The notes below the pieces were generated by a model. The model ran no database searches. It was given only the letters and a program-made list of their open reading frames with translations, and was not told the origin of the DNA. DNA of 64,000 nt from an uncultured Acinetobacter sp. (GTDB lineage: Bacteria; Pseudomonadota; Gammaproteobacteria; Pseudomonadales; Moraxellaceae): the NCBI RefSeq assembly GCF_947626835.1, contig NZ_CANQTS010000004.1, positions 47,927 to 111,926 of the forward strand, written 5' to 3'. Positions 23,650-30,659 of this stretch are shown piece after piece (positions within the stretch are counted from its first letter, which is position 1; each line of letters begins with the position of its first letter). Made by a program: the position numbers and the translations under genes.

Positions 23650-24339
23650 ATGGTTGTGATTGCTATGAGTTACTTAAGAACCAACATTGAATATTTTCTA
23701 GATAAGTACAAAACAAACCCAAATGATCTTGAGCATAAGAACCCAAGGATTAAGCAGTCCACAATTTTTCGCATTCAGAGCGGGGCGACAAAAGATCCAA
23801 GAAGATCAACTCTTGAGCCATTCGCTGAATGGGCCGGAGTTTCTGTAAGTGATTTATTTGAGGTTGATTTTAGGGAGACAGGCAACTCATTAAAATTAGA
23901 CAACAATGTTGACTTATCTAAAAAAATAGCTATTGAAGGTCGACCTATTCCTGTTATCTCTTGGGTTCAAGCAGGTAGTTGGACTGGTGTTGAGAGTGTC
24001 CCCCACGATACAGAATTTACTGAATGGCTCCCACCCAATGCAGATTGTGGAAAGAATGGTTACGCATTGGTGGTTAAGGGTCTTTCTATGTCGCCAAAAT
24101 TTGACCCCGAAGATCGTATCTATGTGAACCCAGATATTCAGACATTCGACTTAAAAACTAATGATCTTGTTATTGTGTCTTGCGCTGGTGATCACGAAAC
24201 AACTTTTAAAAAATTAATTATTGAAGGTAATGAGAAATATCTACAGCCATTAAATCCACTATGGCAAGAAAAAATAATGCAGCTCACTGAGGATTGCCGC
24301 CTAGTTGGTAAGGTTGTTGGGTTATATAGAAAAATTTAG
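23650..24339 (+). CDS. CI-type prophage repressor (LexA/S24 family)
   Basis: 229 residues from the ATG at 23650 (a second ATG at 23665 gives 224). The N-terminal ~70 residues form a helix-turn-helix region (LEHKNPRIKQSTIFRIQSG). The C-terminal peptidase-type domain has a cleavage pair Ala108-Gly109 (WVQAGSW), Ser146 in GLSMSP and Lys187 or 188 in ETTFKKL, the self-cleavage set of LexA-type repressors, so the prophage should be induced by the SOS response. There is no good ribosome site, and a -10-like TAAAAT lies only about 13 nt upstream, so a leaderless message is likely, as with lambda cI. Confidence 0.9.
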   Translation: MVVIAMSYLRTNIEYFLDKYKTNPNDLEHKNPRIKQSTIFRIQSGATKDPRRSTLEPFAEWAGVSVSDLFEVDFRETGNSLKLDNNVDLSKKIAIEGRPIPVISWVQAGSWTGVESVPHDTEFTEWLPPNADCGKNGYALVVKGLSMSPKFDPEDRIYVNPDIQTFDLKTNDLVIVSCAGDHETTFKKLIIEGNEKYLQPLNPLWQEKIMQLTEDCRLVGKVVGLYRKI

Positions 24340-24398
24340 ATAATCAAAGAAAGCACCAAATTTGGCGTGCCGAATAATTTAAGCAGCAAGGAAACAAA

Positions 24399-24581
24399 AT
24401 GGATAACTCAAAATTACCTATCAATCAAATTATTGAAAAATTAAAACAAGCCTCTGAGAGTAAGCAAGGAATTACTCTAAATTCAGATGAGGTTGTTGAG
24501 TTATATGAGGAGTTTAAAGACCTTGTATACATACCTGTTTTAAGTATGGAAGAACTTGCTGAGTTAAGTAAAAAGGATTGA
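24399..24581 (+). CDS. Small hypothetical protein downstream of the repressor
   Basis: 60 residues, acidic, helical (QIIEKLKQASESKQGITLNSDEVVELYEEFKD), no family recognised. CAAGGAAAC lies before the ATG. It lies 59 nt past the repressor gene and may be co-transcribed in the lysogen. Confidence 0.5.
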   Translation: MDNSKLPINQIIEKLKQASESKQGITLNSDEVVELYEEFKDLVYIPVLSMEELAELSKKD

Positions 24582-24675
24582 AAACGGAAGCTAACCCATT
24601 TTTTAATAAGCATGTAGAAAATATAACGATTCTGCATCATATTCCGTAGAGCCATAATTTTTAAAAGGACAAAGC

Positions 24676-25224
24676 ATGCCAAATTTAGAAGAAATCAAAC
24701 AACAATTATCACATGTTAGTGGTATGGAAAATCTCTTCGGTAGAAAAGAAATCAAAGAACTACCATCTATCCTATGGGATGACGAAATTGTCGAGGGTAT
24801 GATTACTGGGACATACAACAATGGTTTAGGTGCCTTATTTGTTACGAATAAACGATTAATATTTGTAGATAAAGGATTGTTATTTGGTTTAAAAGTAGAG
24901 GACTTTCCTTTAGATAAAATAACATCTGTTCAGTATGAGACAGGATTATTATTAGGAAAAATTACTATCTTTGCTTCTGGTAATAAAGCTGTAATTAAAG
25001 ATACAGATAAAAATTTGACTAGAATATTTGGTGAAATTGCTCGAGCTAAAATAGAAAACTTTAATAAAAAACCAGAGACTACAAATACTCAAAAATCATC
25101 AGAAAATGTTGAGCTAAGTATGGAAGATAAAATTCAACATTTGGAACGCCTATTAAAACTAAAAGAGGCAGGTATTTTGACCGATGAAGAATTAGCTACA
25201 CAAAAAGCAAAAATTTTAAATTAA
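24676..25224 (+). CDS. PH-domain protein with C-terminal SHOCT module
   Basis: 182 residues. Residues ~30-125 (EGMITGTYNNGLGALFVTNKRLIFVDKGLLFGLK, then FPLDKITSVQYETGLLLGKITIFASGNKA) match bacterial PH-like domains (YokE-like), with the typical TNKRLIFVD phrase. Residues ~150-180 (IQHLERLLKLKEAGILTDEELATQKAKIL) form a SHOCT module. AAAAGGACAAAGC precedes the ATG. It lies in the lysogenically expressed segment beside cI and is lower in GC than the tail genes. Such morons often affect superinfection or host membrane traits, but the role here is unknown. Confidence 0.75.
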   Translation: MPNLEEIKQQLSHVSGMENLFGRKEIKELPSILWDDEIVEGMITGTYNNGLGALFVTNKRLIFVDKGLLFGLKVEDFPLDKITSVQYETGLLLGKITIFASGNKAVIKDTDKNLTRIFGEIARAKIENFNKKPETTNTQKSSENVELSMEDKIQHLERLLKLKEAGILTDEELATQKAKILN

Positions 25225-25269
25225 TTGTGAACCCGACACAGTCCTTACAACAGATCGGGTGGAGATAAA

Positions 25270-25527
25270 ATGAAGGCTTTACTAATTTTAAAAGACCACC
25301 AATTTAACTTAAATCGATTCAATGAGGTTGCGCAGGTTAAATCAAGCAAAGGCTACGAAATACTATCAACTAGTGTTTTTCTTTTTGAGCTTGAGCATGC
25401 TTCTCATCTTCTAGCAAATACACAAAGTTGGCTAAACGCTCAAGAAAAGTCTTACCGTGTAATATACCTTCAAGACGAACCTGTACACTTTGATTATCCG
25501 AAGAACAACATATTGGACACTCTTTAG
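25270..25527 (+). CDS. Hypothetical protein antiparallel to the next gene
   Basis: 85 residues with a strong GGTGGAG 6 nt before the ATG. The alternation of hydrophobic strands and helices (MKALLILKDHQFN, GYEILSTSVFLFELE, SYRVIYLQDEP) suggests a small alpha/beta fold. I do not recognise the family. Its 3' 158 nt overlap, on the opposite strand, a second plausible gene at 25370-25645. Both have good start regions. Confidence 0.5.
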   Translation: MKALLILKDHQFNLNRFNEVAQVKSSKGYEILSTSVFLFELEHASHLLANTQSWLNAQEKSYRVIYLQDEPVHFDYPKNNILDTL

Positions 25528-25645
25528 GCTCTACAGGATTAAGAAACATCTCCAACTGAGTAATAGCAGACTTAATATCTTCAGCTTTTAAAACCCCTTG
25601 AGCTATTAAAGCCAACATAAGATTATATTTTTGCTCTTTTGACAT
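25370..25645 (-). CDS. Hypothetical protein with CPICC zinc-type motif
   Basis: 91 residues from the ATG at 25645, with GGAG 8 nt upstream; the frame is open for 28 further codons. The sequence MSKEQKYNLMLALIAQGVLKAEDIKSAI is a neat helical pair, followed by ECPICCSSDNQS (Cys pair) and a charged helical end. It overlaps the 25270-25527 gene on the other strand. A regulatory or antisense interplay with that gene is possible. No family recognised. Confidence 0.5.
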   Translation of the reverse strand: MSKEQKYNLMLALIAQGVLKAEDIKSAITQLEMFLNPVEPKECPICCSSDNQSVQVRLEGILHGKTFLERLANFVYLLEDEKHAQAQKEKH

Positions 25646-25659
25646 AACAAACTCCAACC

Positions 25660-25686
25660 AACCCACCCCAGCGGTGGGTTTTCTTT
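25660..25686 (+). terminator. Intrinsic terminator ending the repressor/PH-protein segment
   Basis: The stem AACCCACC/GGTGGGTT with loop CCAGC is followed by TTCTTTT on the plus strand. It isolates the lysogenic segment from the early plus-strand operon. Confidence 0.7.
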
Positions 25687-25713
25687 TGTCTATTAAATCA
25701 TATTTAAAAAAAA

Positions 25714-25773
25714 TAATGCACTTTTGCATAATTTAGTATTGCATTAAATAATGCATATATGCATATATGCATA
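25714..25773. promoter_or_regulatory. Second operator cluster (PL-like control region)
   Basis: Three exact ATGCA-N4-TGCAT sites occur: 25716-25729 (spacer CTTT), 25751-25764 and 25759-25772 (spacer TATA, overlapping each other by 6 bp). They match the operators at the cro/CI region. TTGCAT (25724-25729) with AATAAT (25747-25752) at 17-bp spacing is a plausible plus-strand promoter inside the cluster. The repressor should silence the early plus-strand operon here. Confidence 0.65.
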
Positions 25774-25814
25774 ATTATTCCCGTACACATCATAACCAGA
25801 TACGGGAAGAGATC

Positions 25815-26150
25815 ATGTCAAACAAACAAACCGATGCACCCCAATTCGTTGCCGACCTATCAGGCGGTAATTTCGCACAACAACTTGGTATCGCAATTTC
25901 AGAAGTTGCTCAAGGCGTAGTGGCTAACGGCAAAAAAGGCCAAGTGAAAGTAACTATCGATATCGCACGTATTGGTGAATCGAACCAGGTCAACATTTCA
26001 CACACCCTTGCCTATGTTGAACCAACTGCAAAAGGTAAGCGCTCAGAAGACACCACATCTGAAACGCCTATGTATTTAAACAACGATGGTAGCGTCACCA
26101 TTTTTGCCAATCACACCAGTCAATTGTTTAAAGAATTCGAAAGATCTTAA
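25815..26150 (+). CDS. Hypothetical early phage protein
   Basis: 111 residues starting at MSNKQTDAPQFVADL, preceded by GGGAAGAG. The central part (IAISEVAQGVVANGKKGQVKVTIDIARIGESNQVNISHTLAYVEPTAKGKRSED) is a compact alpha/beta-like region with no known catalytic motif. It occurs as the first gene of the early plus-strand operon, directly upstream of a DUF2303 gene, an association seen in other phages. Confidence 0.6.
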   Translation: MSNKQTDAPQFVADLSGGNFAQQLGIAISEVAQGVVANGKKGQVKVTIDIARIGESNQVNISHTLAYVEPTAKGKRSEDTTSETPMYLNNDGSVTIFANHTSQLFKEFERS

Positions 26151-26198
26151 GCACCCCTTTCGCCCTTTAATTTTTAACTACCAATAGGAACATTCCAA

Positions 26199-26999
26199 AT
26201 GGAAAACACAGAAGCAAATACAATTGTTGAACTAGCAAAACCAGTTGAAAACTTAGGCCGTGGCGATCTAGTTGCCATCAATGACAACTATAAAGTTTTG
26301 GATTTGGAAAAATACCAAGATGGTCGTAATCGTGCACGCGGTGTTCTAAATACACCTTCTCTTGAAGACTTCAAAACTTATGTATTGGATGCTCAGTCTG
26401 GAGATGCCCCTGTATTTGTTGATCATAAAAATGTAAGTGCTACGGCGGTATTAAATTACTCTGAAGAATTCCATGCTCAAGGCCATTGCGACCACCTGGC
26501 TAATCTAAAACTTGAACCTACTGTTGTCTGGTCGAAATTAAATTCACTTAAAGATCGTAAATTGTCGCAACGTGATTTTGCTGTATTTATTGAAGATTGG
26601 GTAAGCGTATTAGAAATTACCGATGCTGATGGCAATGTAATTTCTGGTGCTCAAGCATTAGCGGCAATTCGTAACATGAAAATCGATTCTTCGGTCACAG
26701 TCGATAACTCAGTTGGCAATTTATCAGAAAGCCGTTCTCGTTTTGATAAGGTTGAAGCGCGTTCAAAAGAAGAATTCACCCCTGCTTATTTCAAAATTCA
26801 TGATTCTGCTTATTTGGGCTTAGATGAACGTCTTATCGTTTTGCGCCTGATCATTAATACAAATGATGACAAGCCTGTGTTCTCAATTCAGATCGTCAAA
26901 GAAGAATTGCTGTGCAATGAGATTGTTCAGGAATTTAAAGAAAAAGTAATCGACTTACTTCCTGAAAATCCAGTTCGTATCGGAACATTTGCAGCTTAA
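26199..26999 (+). CDS. DUF2303 family phage protein
   Basis: 266 residues. The sequence has the DUF2303 features: an early TPSLEDFKTYVLDAQSGDAPVFVDHKNVSATAVLNY region, then DHLANLKLEPTVVWSKLNSLKDRKLSQRDFAVFIEDW and an IGTFAA end. The family is common in phage early operons and is thought to take part in DNA metabolism, but the activity is not established. It follows the 25815 gene by 48 nt and is ended by a hairpin. Confidence 0.8.
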   Translation: MENTEANTIVELAKPVENLGRGDLVAINDNYKVLDLEKYQDGRNRARGVLNTPSLEDFKTYVLDAQSGDAPVFVDHKNVSATAVLNYSEEFHAQGHCDHLANLKLEPTVVWSKLNSLKDRKLSQRDFAVFIEDWVSVLEITDADGNVISGAQALAAIRNMKIDSSVTVDNSVGNLSESRSRFDKVEARSKEEFTPAYFKIHDSAYLGLDERLIVLRLIINTNDDKPVFSIQIVKEELLCNEIVQEFKEKVIDLLPENPVRIGTFAA

Positions 27000-27013
27000 T
27001 TTTAGACATTAAA

Positions 27014-27046
27014 AAGCCCTGATGCTTTCGACGGGATCAGGGCTTC
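27014..27046 (+). terminator. Hairpin after the DUF2303 gene (weak terminator)
   Basis: The stem AAGCCCTGAT/ATCAGGGCTT is strong, but the downstream sequence CATGT lacks a T run, so it may be an attenuator or a transcript-stabilising hairpin rather than a full terminator. Confidence 0.5.
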
Positions 27047-27077
27047 ATGTAAACACTTGCAAGCTTACGAGGCAATT

Positions 27078-27344
27078 ATGAATCTAAACCCTTCACACAG
27101 TCAAACACCACAGTTTGGTAATAACAAAAGTCAAACGACTGCGATCCTTCACCGCGAACCAACGTATGAAGAAATGCACGGCAAGCCTGCGAATGTTTTC
27201 GCAAATATTAGTGCGTTTCTATTAATCGCAATCACGGTCTTGGCGTTGTCTTATATGTATTTGCGCAGTTCTGAAAAAGAAATTCAATTTCAAGAAGAAC
27301 AGTCTTTGGCGCGCCAGGCTGAATACAAAGGAGTAAATCAATAA
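27078..27344 (+). CDS. Small single-pass membrane protein, hypothetical
   Basis: 88 residues from the ATG at 27078, which has GAGG nearby; the frame begins earlier at a TTG. A single hydrophobic segment (VFANISAFLLIAITVLALSYMYL) lies in the second half, followed by a charged cytoplasmic or periplasmic tail. No family recognised. Its stop codon overlaps the start of the Fis-like gene. Confidence 0.55.
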   Translation: MNLNPSHSQTPQFGNNKSQTTAILHREPTYEEMHGKPANVFANISAFLLIAITVLALSYMYLRSSEKEIQFQEEQSLARQAEYKGVNQ

Positions 27345-27553
27345 TGACAACCCTGTTCCCTGCTGAGTTTTTCGACACCAACCATGGCACGGCGTACCAC
27401 AAAGCCTTGGCTCAATTTGAAAAACCATTGCTTAAAGAAGTGCTCATTCGCTGCCATGGTAATCAAACCAAAGCAGCCGAGATTCTAGGTCTTAACCGTG
27501 GCACTTTTCGTAAAAAAATTATTCAACACAAGCTTCACAAAGAAGTTAATTAA
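27344..27553 (+). CDS. Fis-type helix-turn-helix protein
   Basis: 69 residues. The last ~40 residues (PLLKEVLIRCHGNQTKAAEILGLNRGTFRKKI) match the Fis family DNA-binding domain as found in NtrC-type regulators and in host Fis. It is small for a full regulator and lacks an activation domain. In phages, Fis-like proteins can bend DNA for integrase or alter transcription; this may be an accessory factor for the integrase encoded downstream. Confidence 0.8.
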   Translation: MTTLFPAEFFDTNHGTAYHKALAQFEKPLLKEVLIRCHGNQTKAAEILGLNRGTFRKKIIQHKLHKEVN

Positions 27554-27567
27554 ACCGGTGGTTGGTA

Positions 27568-27876
27568 ATGGATCTACAAATTAAATACCTGACAGCTGAG
27601 CCAGAAGGCACCAAGCATATTCACTTCCAACTTGCCGGACCATTTGAAACTTGGATTTTAAACGGCGGTTACCAGGCTAAATTTATTAAACATGCGGCAG
27701 TTGTTCGTTACAGCATGGCAAATAAAGAAACGCTTGAAATTGATGGCACCGGGAAAATGAATACTGCAGCACAGAAACGCTATGCGATTTTTCTTAAGCA
27801 GTATTTGAAAGTGGGTAAATCGTTAATTGAGTCTTTGCGTGCCCAGGCACCAAAAATATTGAAGGTGGCAGCGTGA
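27568..27876 (+). CDS. Hypothetical early phage protein
   Basis: 102 residues from the ATG at 27568 (a TTG lies 6 nt upstream). The first half has beta-type strands (HIHFQLAGPFETWILNGGY); the second half is helical and basic. No family recognised. It overlaps the next gene by a TGATG junction. Confidence 0.55.
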   Translation: MDLQIKYLTAEPEGTKHIHFQLAGPFETWILNGGYQAKFIKHAAVVRYSMANKETLEIDGTGKMNTAAQKRYAIFLKQYLKVGKSLIESLRAQAPKILKVAA

Positions 27877-28307
27877 TGAAAAAAGTTATGCAGACAAAAA
27901 CAGGGATTGGTGGGAACTGTGAAGGTGCAACACTCGCAACCTTACTTGGTTTGGATATTAATGATATTCCTGATTTTTGGGAAGGTTGTGACAAGTCAAA
28001 GCCGACGTGCACGATTGAAGGCGCAAAGTATCAAGCGAATCTTGATAGATTCCTTGCAAGCAAAGGATTTAAGGCAATTTCTTTAGGCTTTCACGAGCCA
28101 AGTGAAGATTCCGAAAGTTGGGTGCGTGATATTTCCACGAGTGCAGGAATTAAGCATCTGGTTAATGGTATTTCACCGCGTGGCTATATGCATTCTGTGA
28201 TTTATAAAAATGGTCAATTATGGCATGACCCACATCCTGAAGGTGGCGGAGTAAAACCATGTCAAATTACCTTTCTTCACCCAATTTTTGATGATGAGGT
28301 GGCGTGA
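27876..28307 (+). CDS. Cysteine peptidase-like phage protein (C39/papain-like fold), putative
   Basis: 143 residues from the ATG at 27876. It shows a cysteine early in a helix-start (GNCEGATLATLLGLDINDIP, Cys15), a His near 106 (GYMHSVIYKNG) and an Asp near 118 (LWHDPHPEGGG), the order Cys-His-Asp expected for papain-like peptidases, and the HDPHP phrase is seen in related small phage proteins. It is not proven to be active. Its role in an early operon is unknown. Confidence 0.6.
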   Translation: MKKVMQTKTGIGGNCEGATLATLLGLDINDIPDFWEGCDKSKPTCTIEGAKYQANLDRFLASKGFKAISLGFHEPSEDSESWVRDISTSAGIKHLVNGISPRGYMHSVIYKNGQLWHDPHPEGGGVKPCQITFLHPIFDDEVA

Positions 28308-28723
28308 TGGATATTGAAAAATTAACAAAGGATCAAGCAGTCATTATTTCAGGATTTACCGGTATTTTGTGCGGTGAGTTTTCAGACTTTCATGCTGATG
28401 TTGAAAAACGTTTAGGTCGTGGTGTTCAGACTTTTGAACTCGCAGATAAGAAGTTCTGGAATGAAACAGTAAAGCCACTATACGCATCTGATTTTATCGA
28501 AATTGGCACGATTGATTCAAAAGCAGCCAAAGCCCAAGCATCTTCAAATTTGCACTATGAAATATTAGTTAAATCAATCATTGAGCACGTGGATTCACAT
28601 TTAGAAAATAACTTCATTGATAACGATCCGTTTGATAGGGGTTGGAGTGCTGCGATGCGATGTGTTCGGAATAATATAACTAGGGTATCGAAACGTAAGG
28701 ATCTAGCCAATGAGAAAAATTAA
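28307..28723 (+). CDS. DUF7736-type phage protein, putative
   Basis: 138 residues. The N terminus KLTKDQAVIISGFTGILCGEFSDFHADVEKRLGRGVQTFEL is the pattern of a small family found in phage early genes (LT-x-x-QA-x-IIS-x-TG). The rest is acidic, with a helical tail rich in basic residues at the end. No function is known. It overlaps the next gene by 14 nt. Confidence 0.6.
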   Translation: MDIEKLTKDQAVIISGFTGILCGEFSDFHADVEKRLGRGVQTFELADKKFWNETVKPLYASDFIEIGTIDSKAAKAQASSNLHYEILVKSIIEHVDSHLENNFIDNDPFDRGWSAAMRCVRNNITRVSKRKDLANEKN

Positions 28724-28982
28724 ACTTCTAAAAATAAGCCATATCGAACCGGGTGGCTTGATTGCTGAAAGTGGGTCGGATCTAGCAAAAGCGTTTAGCA
28801 ATACTTATTTTAATCAAGCAGCAAATGAAATTGCTGATCAGAGTGAAATTGAAGCATTGCACTTCATGGGTAGTGTTGCTGGCCATGCTTTATCTCAAAT
28901 GTTCCAAAACTTAGATATAAAGCAACTTGACTCTGTTTTAGCTCAGATTCGCAGTTATGTAATTCAGGAACAAGGGAGCTGA
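28710..28982 (+). CDS. Hypothetical early phage protein
   Basis: 90 residues. It starts MRKIKLLKISHIEPGGLIAESG, then a helical acidic region (ALHFMGSVAGHALSQMFQNLDIKQLDSVLAQ). No family recognised. It overlaps the previous gene in another frame, as typical of packed early genes. Confidence 0.5.
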   Translation: MRKIKLLKISHIEPGGLIAESGSDLAKAFSNTYFNQAANEIADQSEIEALHFMGSVAGHALSQMFQNLDIKQLDSVLAQIRSYVIQEQGS

Positions 28983-28983
28983 T

Positions 28984-29193
28984 ATGGCTGAAATACTCGA
29001 AATCGCAAAAGATTTTGCCGAAGACTTGGCTCCACATGTAATCAGTCAAACAGGTACAGTCAAAACGCTTACTGCAGAGCAGGTATCTGCGCTTTATTAT
29101 ATCGCTGTTGATTTTTGGATGCGAAATGATGAGCCAAATGTGAATGTGAAGCTGCCATTTGAGGTTTTGAAAAGTTTGCGGGAGGTGTCATGA
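28984..29193 (+). CDS. Hypothetical early phage protein
   Basis: 69 residues, AGGGAGCTGAT lies before the ATG, helical and acidic (ILEIAKDFAEDLAPHVI, EQVSALYYIAVDFWMRN). No family recognised. Its stop overlaps the next start (ATGA). Confidence 0.5.
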   Translation: MAEILEIAKDFAEDLAPHVISQTGTVKTLTAEQVSALYYIAVDFWMRNDEPNVNVKLPFEVLKSLREVS

Positions 29194-29468
29194 GTGATGC
29201 AGTGAAATACTTTCAAAAAAATGGGCTTCAAGCATCGAAAGAACTTGTAGGTATGGGCTTTGGGTTTGTCAGCCCTGAAGGTGATCTTTCATTTCATACC
29301 GAGCAGTTGAAGCAATTGGTTGAAAGTCATGAGTTGGTGAGTGATTACTACGGTTTAGCTAGAGCAAAAGAACACGCTGAATCAAATTACACAGCGCCAG
29401 AACTTAAGGCTGCCTTAAAACAAGCCATCGCAGATGTTGAAGCATGCAAAAGATTGGAGGTGTCATGA
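29190..29468 (+). CDS. Hypothetical early phage protein
   Basis: 92 residues with GGGAGGTG upstream of the ATG. The sequence is helical with EQLKQLVESHELVSDYYGLARAKEHAESNY. No family recognised. It overlaps both neighbours by 4 nt, which supports it as a translated gene. Confidence 0.5.
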   Translation: MSDAVKYFQKNGLQASKELVGMGFGFVSPEGDLSFHTEQLKQLVESHELVSDYYGLARAKEHAESNYTAPELKAALKQAIADVEACKRLEVS

Positions 29469-29749
29469 TAGGAGTTTTTCAAATCACCGTACAAGGTGAA
29501 GCACCTCAGCTATTTGTAGGCTCTGAGGTGGGCGGTGCAAAGATTGTATCGATCAAGGATGTAAGCCCAAAACTGGTATCCGCTTCTGAATTGGCTCAGC
29601 AGTATGGGATTAGTGTTGATGCGGTCCGTGATCGCTGTGCAGAGATCAACAAAGGTACTCGTGGAAAATGCCTTTACGATCCAGAGCAGGCGAATTTGAT
29701 TTTGACTGCTAGGCCTGTGGCTAAACGTGGTCGCCAACGTAAAAATTAA
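29465..29749 (+). CDS. Small DNA-binding-type protein next to integrase, possible excisionase
   Basis: 94 residues from the ATG at 29465 (GGAGGTGTC upstream). Residues ~35-80 (LVSASELAQQYGISVDAVRDRCAEINKGTRGKCLYDP, then EQANLIL) look like a MerR/excisionase-style winged helix, and the C terminus is very basic (KRGRQRKN). As the last gene of the early plus-strand operon before the integrase region, it is a candidate Xis. The function is inferred. Confidence 0.55.
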   Translation: MIGVFQITVQGEAPQLFVGSEVGGAKIVSIKDVSPKLVSASELAQQYGISVDAVRDRCAEINKGTRGKCLYDPEQANLILTARPVAKRGRQRKN

Positions 29750-29752
29750 CTC

Positions 29753-29776
29753 AAGCCCCAATTAAGGGGCTTTATT
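29753..29776 (+). terminator. Intrinsic terminator after the early plus-strand operon
   Basis: The stem AAGCCCC/GGGGCTT with loop AATTAA is followed by TTTATT on the plus strand, separating the operon from the membrane-protein moron. Confidence 0.75.
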
Positions 29777-29936
29777 CGTTATATCGGGCTGAAGAATAGT
29801 AATTTTTTAAATAAGCTTAGGTGAGAAAATCTTATTAGTCGCTAATCATATTTACAATCAATACATTAGCTTCGCTATTACAGGATTTTGCGAATATGAT
29901 AGTTAGAAGATCATTAATATAAAGCGTCTGGCGCAT

Positions 29937-30587
29937 ATGAATATAACACCAAAAACCGAGAATCTAACACTGTCTCAACAAGCTGAGTTTATAGCTCTAG
30001 TCACAACCTTTAGTGTAATTATTGGGGTGTGCTACAAAGTTGGGTTTTATCAATCAAAAGGGGTGGAAGCTTTATGGATATTGCAGCTTTTTAACCCTTC
30101 TGATTTTATTAAGGCAAATTTAGAAGTATATGGATTTTATACTGTTGCAGCTTTATATATGGCAAAAGTATTTGACCAAAAAATTGAAGAAAGGTCTTTG
30201 GAATTTACCGTACAAGGTGTAATTATGATTTTTCTAGCCATTTTTTTCTATTTTTCTATTGATTACCCATTAGTTTTTTATGGCTACATATTCTTTAGTT
30301 TTTTAGCTTTCTATTTAGTTTTGTATCGAAAACTTGTTGGTAAATCTATAGGTATATTGATCTTGTTGTTTATACCTTGGCATATGGGAGGGAGCGCGAT
30401 AGAAAATGTAGGAGGTATAAATAAATTACCAACTGCTATTTTGGAAGAAGTGAATAGCCCTAAGACTTGGTATCTATTAGATCAATATTCTGATAAAGCA
30501 ATTTTGATTAGCAATGGAATTGAAAAAAATGATTTTAAAATAATTGATCTAAAAGATATTAAATACATTGAGAATAATTCCAAGTAA
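29937..30587 (+). CDS. Multi-pass membrane protein, probable moron
   Basis: 216 residues with at least four hydrophobic segments (LVTTFSVIIGVCYKVGFY, FTVQGVIMIFLAIFFYFSIDY, FYGYIFFSFLAFYLVLYR, IGILILLFIPWHMGG), then a soluble C-terminal tail of about 70 residues. No family recognised. It is A+T-rich compared with its neighbours, sits alone between two terminators and its ATG is preceded by a poor ribosome site (GTCTGGCGCAT). These traits fit a moron expressed in the lysogen. A host-protection or exclusion role is conjecture. Confidence 0.6.
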   Translation: MNITPKTENLTLSQQAEFIALVTTFSVIIGVCYKVGFYQSKGVEALWILQLFNPSDFIKANLEVYGFYTVAALYMAKVFDQKIEERSLEFTVQGVIMIFLAIFFYFSIDYPLVFYGYIFFSFLAFYLVLYRKLVGKSIGILILLFIPWHMGGSAIENVGGINKLPTAILEEVNSPKTWYLLDQYSDKAILISNGIEKNDFKIIDLKDIKYIENNSK

Positions 30588-30624
30588 TCACATAGCAAAC
30601 CCGATCTGATCACCTCCACAGCAA

Positions 30625-30659
30625 CCCTATTCAACCAACCACTGAATAGGGATTTTTTT
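30625..30659 (+). terminator. Terminator between the moron and the integrase
   Basis: The stem CCCTATTCA/TGAATAGGG is followed by TTTTTTT on the plus strand. It ends where the convergent integrase gene ends. Confidence 0.75.

Noticed and set aside
25228..25266. Possible hairpin of ACCCGA and TCGGGT that covers the ribosome site of the 25270 gene
   Set aside because: The stem is only 6 bp with a loop of over 20 nt, so it is too weak to claim as a riboregulator.
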